Positions 23,651-36,800 of a stretch of DNA of 64,000 nt are shown piece after piece. The DNA lies in assembly GCA_021234535.1 (NCBI GenBank), contig SFZH01000008.1:19135358-19199357 (forward strand), given 5' to 3'. The translations under genes and the position numbers were made by a program. This stretch comes from Stichopus chloronotus (taxonomy: Eukaryota; Echinodermata; Holothuroidea; Aspidochirotida; Stichopodidae). The number at the start of each line of letters is the position of its first letter. Positions within the stretch are counted from its first letter, which is position 1. The notes under the pieces are model-generated. The model saw only the letters and a program-made list of their open reading frames with translations. It had not been told where the DNA came from and made no database searches.

Positions 23651-25091
23651 GCAACTATAAAGTAAAATATGCGTTTAAATTATTGAAAATTACGGTATTG
23701 AAAATATCTGATGGAGAAATTCCACCCCACAACTTTATTAACTCTCAGTCTGCTTAGAGCATGGAACATGGTTACCTGCTGTCAAGTGGGGGACATCAGG
23801 AAATATCTTTGTAATTTCTTGTTCACATGTTCTTAATAAAAGCTTGGTAAGAAATTCAAGTATTTCATGTTTGATTACACAAGAGATAAAACTACAAACC
23901 GCCGTGTGAGCAAAATCTGCATACACTAGCGTACTGTATACACTTGCTGTAAAAATCACACACAGACATATTGTGCCATTCACGACGAAGACAATGAGAT
24001 AAAAAGAAAAAAAATACAAGAAATTTGTTCGAGCGGTGCTTTTGCCTAGTGGATCGTGGTGGCATTTGAAGCAATGATCGAAGCTTAGCAACTGGAAGTT
24101 TGTGATTTTTGAACCCTCATGGGGTCACAAGAGGATGGTTTTTGGTTCAAGAGACAAGAGAAAACTAAGGTTTTCCCATCTGAACTGATTTTTTTTTTAA
24201 AGCAGAGACCAAATTTGATCTAAAATTGTGAAGTTGGTAGTCACCCGACGTGAAGTTGTAATTTATAAGCCACAGCACTTGTGTGGTCGCTTAGCTTCGT
24301 AACTGCCCTTCATTAAGGCCTAAATTATTATTACATACGGCAATTATTATTATTATTACAACTACAGTACCACTCTGACGAGCTTTCAGTGGAGTCAGCT
24401 GGCTTGCGATTTTACTGTCAAGGCTGCTTTATAAGGTTCGCAGCCCAGAAGGAACCCCCACCTTATTTTACTCAGTGTGGGCCGTTGAGCTCGTAAGAGA
24501 GGGTATCTACACGCATTCTCGATGTTGTACAACCGGCGTTCTATAGATGATTTGAAACCATTATCCAGTATCAGAATACGTACGACTATGCGCTGTGATC
24601 TATGGCCTCTAATTTCAGGTAATTGCATTGTGAATTGTGAAGCCTAATGATTCTTACCTAGCCTAGGGCTGGATGTTCAACAATCACCGAATCGTAATAT
24701 ATGGCTCTATGATCACAGTAAATGACCCAAAATAAGATCGGAAGCCTTGGCTAAAGTATAGGATTATATGTTACTACTATACTAGTAATGTTAGTAACAA
24801 CACATCGGTGCTACTGTACGTATGGTACTTGGTGTCAGTGTCACTGTTACTAGTTAGTGTTATAACAACTTACCGATTCCACGCAGGCACGCACACAATT
24901 ACAAAGGCCTAGCCCACAGTCCACAGGCGTCTCCTAAGTAGTGTACTTACTGCTACTCCTACGTTCAGTACCCATTAGTTGCAACGGTTTGCGGTCGTTT
25001 TGCCCCCCTTGCCAGTTCGTTGACCTTGTTGACCTCTGACTTTTTTAGTCCAACCAGTGACTTGTTACTTCCTGGTCCAACCCATTGAAAG

Positions 25092-25313
25092 GATAAATCA
25101 CCGTCATTTGTTGAAATACTATTTATGTAACAACCAAAATGGTGACATTTTCCGAGATTGGTGACGTCAGTGATTAATGATAAATAGGCCTATTCATTGT
25201 CAATGAAACGTATAAATTACTGTCATTTGTTAAGGTACATAACCACCAAAATGGTGGCATTTTCCTAAATTGGTGACATTGAAACTTAATGATAAATATT
25301 CATTGTTAATAAA
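25092..25313. repeat. Diverged tandem duplication, unit about 115 bp
   Basis: Units at about 25092-25206 and 25210-25313 share TGTCATTTGTT, ACCAAAATGGTG, CATTTTCC, ATTGGTGAC, TTAATGATAAAT and ATTCATTGT in the same order. Confidence 0.8.
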
Positions 25314-27575
25314 GATGCCCGTATACTATGTGCACATTTCAACATCACCGCACTGTGTATGCTGCACATTCGCAACTCACTTAACTTAACTGTATCTACA
25401 GTAAACAGTTGTATTTCATGTCTGGCGTACGTAGACGCGACCTACAAAAGGGTATAGGCTAGCCGTGCAGGCCCAAGGAATTATTCATACTGATGCTTGG
25501 TGCTGCGCAATAAGTTGTTTATTTTTCACAATTTCACCACCACTGCAATAGTCATTGAGTAATATGTGCATAAAGTTACATGTAATTCATACGTGCAGCG
25601 GTGATGAGTGTGTGTGTGTATTGTCATTGAGAAAGGGGTTACAGTACGGTTATTTATCAACGAGCGAGACCTAACGAAACTTAGGAAAAGTTAGACGTTG
25701 GCTGTCTTTTGAGGAACATAACATAAGACTGGTAGTTCTAGATACATTGCAAGGCTAACACTAGTAGTTGTGCTTTCATTAGTTGTAACACGGGCTACAC
25801 ACCTCAGGCATCGTCGGCAGTAAATACAGGATTTATTATGACTCAGTAAATGAGGGGAATAGATTTGAGATATCAAGATATTTAACAAAAAATTTTCACC
25901 TCTTATTTTGTGTTCATGAAAGAAAATGTGGATCACTCAAATGTAAGGTGCAAGCTTTGGAATTAGTCCTTTTTGTACAACCACGGGCAATACAAAAGCA
26001 GGCTGCTCTATATAACAAACTGTACACAGCTGCAGTAAAATAGGTGGTATTCATGTGTTGCAAAACATCATCGACGCTCGTGCATGTGAGGCGAAAAGAA
26101 TTTTGCACCTGTTAAAATGCTAACCTCTGATTGGCTCTTGCTGAGATTCATTGATAAACTTCCTTTGCTACCAGAAGTGCAATGTTAAGTCTTCAAAGTT
26201 TACAAATTATGAGATTAAAGGTGCAGCGGTTAGCAATTCTATGGTAGTTAGTCGATGGTCTTAAATTTGTAATCGAGCTTATGATTGTGATAACGTACAC
26301 GTGTTTACTAGATAAGAATCCATTTCTTTTTTTGAATCAACGGGTGATGACTCCACAAGTATAATCATCTAATTGATTGACCTTGTTCATCATTTTTTAT
26401 GTTACATCTTTTTATACGTTATTCTTACGTAGAATTTTTGGGTAGTAATTGTTGAGGTAATCCCATGGCCTTCTTTTATTTTCATGGTGGATAATGCTTA
26501 GACTACTACTTTGACCAGTCGTCCTTCCAAGAGTGACCAAATCCCTATAATTATGTCTAACTGAAGTAGCCTGGGGGCAATCAAAATCTATGGATTAACT
26601 CAGAAATTGCCGTGAAATGAAATTTAATAAAAGCAAACAAAGCAACCAAGAAAAGAAGTCTTTCCTACTCTCGCAAGTACTGCAAATTTTTGCGAGGTGG
26701 AATTTCTGACGATGTGCTTGTCTTCACTTTCTACACCGGTCGGTTTGTCACACTAACATGCTAGCATGAACCAGTCACGTTCAATATTGAGAGTATTTTC
26801 TGTCACGTCCGCTATAGTCTCCCCCCACTTAATTGTGCAACTACTTGGTTTTATAGGCTACCGATTTCCCACGAAATTAGATGCAAAATCAGATTCGCAA
26901 TTTTTCATTGCTTCTTTCGCTTTCAAGCGACCCGATTTTCGTAAAATTCCTATCATATTTGATGATCGATATAAAAGGTCCATACGTCTAATTTTTTAAT
27001 TTTTCCCCAACTCGCAGTCGTACTTGGCCATCATGGCCATGTTACAGTACAATAGCGTATGAAAACTACTGTCAGTGCGACTTAAGATCGATCAGGACAA
27101 AATCATCAATATTGCCTCAAATCTAAAACGTTCCATGAAATGTTGCACATCTCATGTAAAGCAAACAGTATTACTGTACATACATTTTTGAAGTTGAAAT
27201 GTCCCAAAAAGCCTCGTGAAAAGAAACATAAGATCGTGCACAGCCTTCCGAAAATTTTATGTAATGATATCCTAACGTAGCAGGTATAGCGAATAGCTCA
27301 ACTACAGCTCATGTTTGAATATACTGAACAGACTACATTTTGTTGACTGCGGGGACTTTTTTCTAAAAACATTTTAATACTATTTTTTGTTTATTCATTG
27401 ATCGTAGTCACTTAAAATGTTCAGATTTAAGGTCTGAAGAAGCCGACTGTTGGCACCGTGAAGGGTTTTGATCATAGAAGTAGGCTACATGTTCATATTT
27501 GTATTTCTATGGATTGTTACTTTGCAGATGGTGTGTGTAGACAGGCCTAAGCTTGTTTTTTAATTGACATTAAAC

Positions 27576-28066
27576 GTAGTAAAAGTTGGTTGTACATGTA
27601 ATTGTCTGAAAACAAATTTGCTAACGATGTCTTCTCTTTTACAACTTGAAAGATATTGATCATGAGAAAAAAATAGGGGCATTTATTTACAAAAGTAGTA
27701 ATTTATTTTGCTTTTTGGTAAAGATTGAACGTGGATGGCGTATTTGGGATACGTATTTGGATGGATTTATTTACCATTTATTTCTGACGTAACCATAAAG
27801 TTAGAAAACCATGTGTATGATATCCACTGTACGTAGAAAAGCTGGTATACATATAAGCCTTTGCTAATGATGTTTTTTTTTGTACATACCTTGAAAAATA
27901 TTGATCATTAATAAAAAATACTGGCATTTATTTCCAAAAAAGTAATTTATCTCGCTTTTTGGACAAGATTGAACGTGGATAGCGCATTCGGGATACATAT
28001 TTGGATGGATTTATTTACTAGCTGTATTTCTGACGTAATCATTTAGAAAACCACATGTGTGATCTC
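27576..28066. repeat. Diverged tandem duplication, unit about 250 bp
   Basis: Units from about 27576 and 27830 share in order GCTAA.GATGT, ATATTGATCAT, GGCATTTATTT, GATTGAACGTGGAT, ATTTGGATGGATTTATTTAC, TTTCTGACGTAA and TTAGAAAACCA. No coding potential is seen. Confidence 0.85.
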
Positions 28067-30463
28067 TATGTATTAAAACCAGCATCGTATGTTGACAAGG
28101 AAGTAAAAGTCAGTGAGCTGTACGCCAAAGTGATTATATTTTGAGAACTTTAAATGGTACACGAACATTTATTTCGTCCTTCTAAACGTTTAGTAACAAA
28201 CGGTCTTGGGTGGTAAAAAAAAAAACAGTTTATACATATATTACAGTACGTTCCAAAACGAACTTAGCACACCAAGCACCCTGTGAGGAAAATGGACGCA
28301 ACCTATTTTGCATATAAACGAAGAACTGTTTACTTTGTTACTTCTAAATTTTAATTTTACATAAAAAAGGTTGAATACTTGCACTTTTACGATAATATAT
28401 GGAAAAAAGCATTTAAATTATCAATCGCTTCAATTTAAGACTCTACAGTAACTATGTTATTAGGATGAAATACACAATGAAACTTACACATCAGATTTAT
28501 ACTTAGCCTCCCAGTAGTTTCAGTATAAATACATTAATTGAATATGAAAAGGTTACACTTTGTTAGGGGTGAGCAGATGACGTTAGATCTCACCCTTCTA
28601 AGGCAGTAGAAGAGCATAAAAAATTCGGTGATGCACATTTTGGACATCAAAGATTGTCCTGGAATAGAAAACCCTTGCTTGGAATCTCTATATAATGGAT
28701 TGTAGCAACAAATGGCTGTTTCACGTCTAGCCCTTAGGCTTTCAACGCCCAATATTGCTTGTTATCGAACTCTGTTCCATCGATGTATATTGTTCAGAAT
28801 TTGTTCGATAACCTTCGTTGAAAGGTCCTTAATTGCTGATTTGATAAAAATAGATAGATACAGTAACTTTCGTTGAAAAATGCTCTGATTTAGTCGAACT
28901 TTAGGTCAACGAATGTTATCGGGAGTTAAGTGAAATCAGTACTGTATCATGAGCGTAAAAATTGAATTAATCCTAATGAAATGTACATACTGCAGAACTG
29001 TCCTGATCTACAAGCTGCCAAATTCCATGAAATTACCAAGATGGCACAGATTAACAGTACCCTTACAGAAGTGTGTGAATGCACTACAACACAACGGAGG
29101 GTTCTCCTTGAGCACTGATTGATGTGCTATGCGATAAGCGTGATCATGAAAAGTTGAAAAAAAAAATCAAATCTTGAACCTCATTTATTTTAAGCCACTA
29201 AGATTGATAAACAAAATATTATTAATACATTTTGGTAAAAACATAATGTAGTTTACAAATAATCAACTGTTCACTTAATACATTGGCGGTGGAATGTTCA
29301 GTCCACGAATTAGGCTATTCACTATACATTCATTACATTAGGCTGTCACAGCTGTACAATTTTAGGCTTCACACGATCTTTTCCTTTTTCTTTTTAAGAG
29401 GCACTTTTGTACTTTTAGCTTCAAAAATGTATATAATCTAGTTTGGTTTAGATGAGATGTGGGGCAATTACGTCTTGGAGCAATATCAGAAGGTTTTTTT
29501 TTCAGTTGAACTTCCGTCATGCTGAAATGGTGTTACACATGCAGTATCCTTCCGGCACTGGATTATCAGACAGTTTTGGATGTTTTACAGAGTGAAAAGA
29601 TTCTGCTGTTTGCTGTTTGAATCCTCTCTAAAAAGAATCTGTTAATAAACCAAAGTGTCTTTGACGCTTTCAGACAGTTTAAAGTATATATATACTGTAG
29701 TCTATTGGAAAACAGTGCAAAAGATCCATTTAATAAGGTTTGAAAAGTTGTGCCAGTAACCATACGTTCCGTCTGGATTACAGAGGAATATTTTTGGGGC
29801 AAGCGTGTCCAAAAACATCTGTCCCTTCAAAGAGTTGGAAAATGTCCGAAATGTTCAAAGTGTCCGAAAATGTCCTGTCTGGACTCACAGTGCAACCTCA
29901 GCACCAGTGCAATCATAACCTACAGTAACACAGTATTGAATGTGTAGTGTGAATAGCTTAACCACTAATTTTGCTTTTTGCTGTAGTCCAGATTCAGAGA
30001 AGTAATTCTTTTGTGTTCATTCATCCATCACCTTTGATTATATCTGAGAGAAGTGTGATGCCTATAATGTCAAATCCAACGTCGATACGGTGGTCAGTAC
30101 TGTCACCCCAAAGAAGCTTTCATTTTGGTAATTTTGAACGACAGTGTGAAATGGATCGAACACAGTTTGTAGTAAATTCAGAGCTAGGAAAATCAAGTCT
30201 TTTTTGTGTAGTGACTTTCATGCATTGGAAATTACTGGAATTTTACCTCAGGCTCTTTTATAAAATAGTATGTTTCAATTAATTTTTGTTGCAAAGTGTT
30301 GCAATTGCATCATTGTCTTCTTTCAGGGTCATTCTTGGCTATTGTTTTCCTGAGAACATTATTTTGCTTTTTGTCAGGGATGGAACTAGAACGGTTTCGC
30401 TGTCCTTACCTACTATGCCGTAGTTACTACGTATTACTGTATCTTTCATTTCAGGTCGGTGGA

Positions 30464-30803
30464 ATGGCTGCCCTTGTTGAAACTCAAGGACCCGTTCACA
30501 ACCCATCGCACCTACGGAAGGTGCCATGTCAATCGTCGGATGATTCTCATTCCTTTTGCCATTTGAAAGTTGTAAACTTTGATGAACAGCTTGACTTTTG
30601 TAACAAACATACCAAAGTGTCTGAGCTGAAAGAACTAATAAAAAAAAATTCGAAAGCTGCAGTAACTAAAGACAGTGAAATCGCCTTGGAGGAAGATGGA
30701 ACAATTGTTGACGACGACTACTTGGAGAGTCTTCCAGAGGAGACCGTCCTCAGGTTTACGAGTTACTCCTTGGGTGATGAAACAGATGCGAGCAGTCTAG
30801 AAG
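30464..30803 (+). CDS. DFFA: DFFA exon 1: CIDE-N domain and DETD caspase site
   Basis: 113 codons plus one base. The split codon is completed as Ala by the exon at 35422. The caspase motif DETD is encoded at 30776-30787, five codons before the intron. Cleavage is expected after residue 108, by analogy with human ICAD. Confidence 0.88.
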
Positions 30804-33800
30804 GTAGGTCGCCCTGTGGTTTATTGGTTTTGCAATGAAGCACATTTGGAACAATTTTTGGAAAGAGAAACCTATGGCAGTCATGATTGCATGTGTCTCT
30901 GTCTTTGTGTGAGTGCACACTGTGTTAGGCCAAAGTTATGTACATGTGTGTACCTACGGAGGCTACCTTCGCGGAGCTTGTAACTGGCAAAGCTGCCGCA
31001 AAATTGCGAAGACTGTGAGGAGGTCTGTCATCTGATACCTCGACCCCACCCTCTCTTCTGGCAATCATGTGTTGCGTGTGATTATCAGAAAAAAATGGAC
31101 TCCCAGTGACTTCTTCAGTAGTGTCACCCCCAAAGTACTGTATATGAATGTGAATGTGTGTGTGTGTTTGTGTGCATTTGTGATACCCTGCATGTAATCT
31201 CAATATCTCAGGAAGGGAAATTCTGACAGTCCATAAACTTGTTGCATAGATGCCCCATGTTGAGAGAAAGAATCTTATCGTTTTTGGTGGGGGTCTAAGG
31301 CCGTCAGATGTCACCAGAGGTCAGCGCTGAAAATTGTGGTTGCATAATATCGCAAGATGGGAATGACGGATACTTCTCATACTTAGTATGAGGGTTGTTC
31401 ATATTAAGAAGAACTGTACTTTTTGTGAAGGTCAAAGGTCATCAGAGGTCACCAGAGGTCAAACCCTGAAAAATTTTTAACACTATATCTTAAGATAGGA
31501 ATGATGGATACTTCTCGTAATTAGTGTGTTGATTGGTCATATTGAAAGATAGAACCCTATTTTTGGTGGAGGTCAAAGGTCAGCTGAACTCACCAGAGGT
31601 CAAACACTGAAAATCTTGTTAATGCAATATCTCAAGATAATGTTGGAAACTGTTGATACTTAGCACAATAGTGCATTAAGTACAGTAGATACTGTAGAAC
31701 CCTACAGTATTGTCAATGGTCATCTGAGGTCACCAGACGTCAAGCACCGAAAACATTGTGAACAAGGCAGGTGCATCTCAAGAAGGGAAGCATGGACAGA
31801 TCTTTTATGGGATACATAGCTGTGCCTTATTGAGCAAAACTAATAACTGCTTTCTTCAGGGGCCAACAGTCATTTGGGGTCAACTGGGGTGAGTTCTAGC
31901 CAAGTTTTTTGCCAAACCGGGCGCACATCGATTAAACTATCCTAATCAATGCTGACGGCATCTTCGCGACCGCGAAGCGATCGCCCATTCGTCGTGGGGA
32001 CAAGGGGCCTGCCTTAGGGCCCCTGGTGGGGGTCCAGGGGGCGAATCCCCCAGAAACTCCGCGATTTTATGTTTTTTAGAAGCTGTAAACTGCTTCTCAC
32101 TCTTCTCGCTCTTTTGGGAATAATTTCAACACATAAACAGATTCTTTTGTATGACCGTACGTGACTGACTCTTAGTACACAACGACTGCTACGAAGCATG
32201 TCGCTTCGTACTGTAACAGTATGATATTTTGGTAGGAAGACTTTAAAAGTTGTGTCATGTTTTGGCACGGATATTCAGTATATTAGCTTACACTGCAAAT
32301 GAGACTGTTTCGCTGAAGTTTAGGAAGAAATCGACACTTACCTAAAGCTAAAAAGATCCCTGATTTTATACAAGTAAACCCGCTTTTACTCACTAGACTG
32401 ACGCAGCTTATTGTAATTGACTCTTAGCATTAGTGCAGTACACACTTGGAAAGAATTTCAAAATCCGGGGGCAAGCCACCGGAAGATTAGTGTTCCTAGC
32501 ACATCAAAGGGGTAAAATTGTGCAGCTGAGCACACAAAATATAACTGAAAACTCGTACAATAGTTGAAAAATCAATCGTGAAAGCTTAACGTCAGGCTAT
32601 TTGCGTCCCTGCAATATACGGTACCTTTTTAAATGTGAAGAAATGTCACTTACAAAATGTCAGAAACAGTGAAACTTGAGCCCGATATTACACAATATAG
32701 ATATGCAATAGACCTAGAATAAATGTCTCGATCGTGGCATTCTTCACTAAAAAGCTATACATAAGTCCCGTGGCAAATAATAAAATGAAACTTTCATGTG
32801 GTAACGTTGCACAGAATCATAGACCACTATGTACTGTCAACTACAAGCTGTACTTATGAACAGCTCTGCACGTTTGACTTAGGAAATTCATGTCATGTTT
32901 CCAAGAAGAAGTTTTTTTTATTTAACTGCAAAAATGTCAACACCTGTCCCAAAATGGTAATGTCTGTATCTTACGTAGAGTAGCTCATTTCACAGTTTAT
33001 TCAAACATTAATTTATAGGCGGCAATTCCTTTGCATTCATGAATATTGCCACTCGGATATTCCCTTCCCCTTAAGTCTCTTTTTGGTCAGGTCGCTTTAC
33101 TTTGTGGAACATCCATTTCTATGCTTTACCCTTTCAGTGTTGACAATTTTTCTCATTTATTTGAGGGCTTGTAGTTTAGTGTCTGGAAGTTAACCCCAGT
33201 CTAACCTCACACACAAAACACCTGTGACATTAATCGCATTCCTAATACTGAAATCAGCCACCTGTTGCAGCTTCAACATTTGTAGGGAACTTTTTTATCC
33301 CTGATAAATGTGACCGTTGCACAACCTTTTAATGCACAGGTATTATGTTACACATTAGAACGGCCTTCTCAAACCCACGGTGCTGTATATGTACCATTGT
33401 GCATAAAACATCACAGTTGCACTGTCAAAGGCTTCTATACAATATGTCTAACATATCATGTGTTGGTCATTGGTGAGGCATACAAAAGCTCCTCTACAAA
33501 ACCAACCAATCAAAGTTGTGTTCATAGCCGTGCCCACTGCTTCCAAGCTTCACAGCAAAGGGAACCAGTACTATCGGCCCTGTGTGTGTGTGTTACATTC
33601 GTTGCGACTAGTATCCCTGAGTAGTATCACTAGTATCGAACTTCCCTGAGTAAAGTACAGCCGTACGTAGGTGTAGGTTATACAGGCTAGGCACTGTTTA
33701 CACGAAATGCTAGCCGTCATACATAGAGTCGGGCCGAAAGAAAAGTAAGTCTGTTTCGATTGAAATCGGGCGAAATTAATCTCAAGATTTTGTGATTATG

Positions 33801-36800
33801 TTTTTGTTGGTTTTAATGAAGTCTGCATGTTCTAGTACAGTAATGCTAGAACCCTGACTTGGGTCAAGTTGTGAATTTAACCTTGTTTACACTAAGAGAA
33901 GCTTGGACAGATCTCATATATAATTTTCAGATGCACCTTGTTGAGTGCAAAAGCCTGTCGATTTGATTAGAGGTCAGTAATCATTGGGGTCACCAAATCC
34001 TCACCCTATGCAATATTCCAGATTCAAAATACAGTACTCATAACTGGAATCGTCAAAACCACAGAGCCTTGGACTTCCTTGTAAAGTAACAAATACATGT
34101 ATACATCTGGCTATTTCTGGCATTTTTAGACTCATAACAGGGGTGGCATGCTACTGTACTGGCACAGTAGCACTGCAGGAATATCTGAAAGTAAAATTAT
34201 CTCAAAGATCTCAGAGCATTCACCTACTAATTTTGTCACATTTGGAGATTACAAGTGAACATTTTGCCAGTAACTTTCAAATTTTAGAAGTACAGTAGAA
34301 ATCTTAGGATTCACAGGAAAGCAAAGTGTCTGGTATTAACTACAGTATCCACTTGTGTGCTGCACAATACGATAGTTTGTGTAATATGAAAAAGGAGAAG
34401 AAAATTTTCAAAGGTTACAGCAAAAATGTGTTGATGATGCATCGTACCGTAATTTCAACTCACTGAACATTTTAAACTGGCACTTTATTTGAGCGTTTTA
34501 TGTCCTTGCAGACACAGAGATGTGCACTCTCTGCAGTCTTTGTTTCATAATCAGAATGTTGGTTTATTTTGTAAGTAGTGTCTAAGTTTCTATTGCTCAT
34601 ACTTGTTTATTTTACAAAAAGTTAGCCAAAAAAAAAGAAGAAAAAAAGTGCATGATTGGAACTGTGTGCTGGTATGGAGTATCTATTGTTGTGTTGAAAC
34701 CTCAAAGTAATTGTGCTGGTTGTTTGTTGGATGACTATCATGCAATATTTGGTTGTCCTTTCGAAAAGTTTATGCATTGCTTTTTGTAGTTTCATTTGCT
34801 ATTGTCTTAATTGTCTCACTGTGGACACACTGGACACCTCTTAGTCATGCCTTTCACAACCTGCTAAACAAACTGTTGTATAATTTCACGACAAACTTAT
34901 AGCATAACAGAAGTACAGTATTTTTGGAGGAGTACCCGGCTGGTACCCGACAATACCATGGACTTTGTAGAGTGTTTTGATTCAGACAATTCAAATTAGT
35001 CTATCAATTTGGTTAAATCTCAAATTGATGTTTTTTTGTTTGTTTGAAGTATTTACAACCTTTTGATCACACAGAATCTGGTTTGTTTGTTAAAAATTGT
35101 CGGTATCTCAGATGCTACAAGTGATCCTAAACTCTTTGATTGTATGACGGTGATCTACAGTATAAACGAAGTGACCTTAAAACACCATGGTGGTTACAGC
35201 ACATTTTAGAACTACCGTGTAGTGGTTACAGTTACAGTACACATCTTCAACTTCCATGGCGGTTATACTTCTTAAACCACTGTAATTGTTTACACATCTG
35301 GACCACTCAACTTTAAGGTGGTTACACTTTTAAAACCTGCATGGTAATAGCAATTAACATACTTTACCTACGATGTGTGTGTTTATTTCTTCATACTGTA
35401 CCTTTGTTTTGTGATCAACAGCTGATTTTGCTGATTTTGATAATGAGAATGGCAGAGTGTTTCAGGCTGCCGTAAAGAAGTTGAAAAACAACATTGGCGC
35501 TGTGGTGTTACTGTCACAGTGTGAGCTGCAGGTGAGAAACATAGTTTGCTTTAGATGCATTGCATCACACACTTAATTACACCTTATTTTACTTAAGTCT
35601 GTGTCATGATCTTATCATTTTAAGGTAATGTGATCAGCCTTTACTATATCATAAAGATCTCTAGTGTTACTTCTGTCAATGAAACAACTGTTAACCTGTA
35701 CCATTCCTGCTTAACAATCCAGCACTCATTGCAGATGGCACATGTGTTAAAATTAATATCTGTGAATCTTCTTAATGATGGTGCATGGGTGAATGGTGGC
35801 ATGCTTGTTAATTGTGCAGTACAGTGCATTTTCTGACCCTGATTTGATAGAGCTTCCTGCATAATAAGATTATTGCTACAATAATTTCAATGTCATTGGT
35901 TATTTGGAGGGAATGGATTTCATGTACAACAACTAGATCACTACTGTACAACTATGTTTAGGATAAATGTACAAACAGACAGCATAACCATTTGATTTGA
36001 TTTATCCAAAAGACTGCTAACATTGATGCACGACATCTGACAAAGACGAACTTTGCATTTCAACATCAGTCTAGTGGTTATTTAAAAGCACCAGGGCACT
36101 ATGTGTTGTTTTGTTGTACTGCAATACATACAGGAAGGTTAACTCAGTTGTCAGAGCGCCCGCTTTCCAATGAGAATCTAAAGGGTTCGACTCCTGGCTG
36201 ATTCGTACTAAAGACTTCGTTAGAAACGGGACCTGATGCTCTCTTGCTTGTTACTCAGTGTTCTAGAGAGTGGAACAGCTAGGTGTAGAGTTGATGTAGT
36301 TGGTGAACTCATGAGGAAGGGCCTTACTGACAGCCGCAATATCATGGCGGTGGTGGACTATTAAAGAGAATGTGATAAATATGTGGATGGTAAACTTGAG
36401 GAAGAACACACTGTTATTGTTACTTTGTGGAGAGAACTGAAATGCCACTAATTTTACATTGAGGTTCTGTAGTTACTTATAAGGTTTTGAAGCTTTCATT
36501 CAATGTTTACTTACATTCTTGATTGGCTTTGTCACTGCTAATCATTTAACCCCCCCCCCCCCCTCTTTTACCCATTACTGTAATACACTCTTTCAGGTCT
36601 TACATGAAGCAGAGGAGAAACAGCTTGAGTCTCATCTCAACCTGTCAGCCGCTGATGCAGACGAATTCAAGTGGCTCTGCTTCGATATTTACAGCACCAG
36701 AGATGAGAATGAGGAAGCCCTCAACTATCTGGAGTTGACAAAACAGGCTGCAGAGTGGGGTAAACAAGCTGGTTTAGTTCCATCTGTAATAAATATTTGT

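Larger units (their letters stand above)
21450..30454. other. 9-kb region without a recognised gene
   Basis: I found no exon with family similarity on either strand. Short open frames (for example 22134-22340, 23285-23581, 24395-24628, 26766-26999) show neither domains nor convincing splice contexts. Structured items are the palindrome at 23629-23650 and the duplications at 25092-25313 and 27576-28066. The 5' end of DFFA, including any non-coding first exon, probably lies in the last part. Confidence 0.4.
30804..35421. other. DFFA intron 1
   Basis: 4.6 kb. Holds the AGGTCA-rich repeats (31230-31900), a GC-rich stretch at 31965-32060 with GCGACCGCGAAGCGATCGC, and a diverged repeat at about 35140-35345. 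No extra exon recognised. Confidence 0.5.

Noticed and set aside
30296..30463. Upstream in-frame extension of DFFA exon 1
   Set aside because: Starts without a good context, is hydrophobic and unlike ICAD, and a strong splice acceptor ends at 30454 just before the ATG at 30464.
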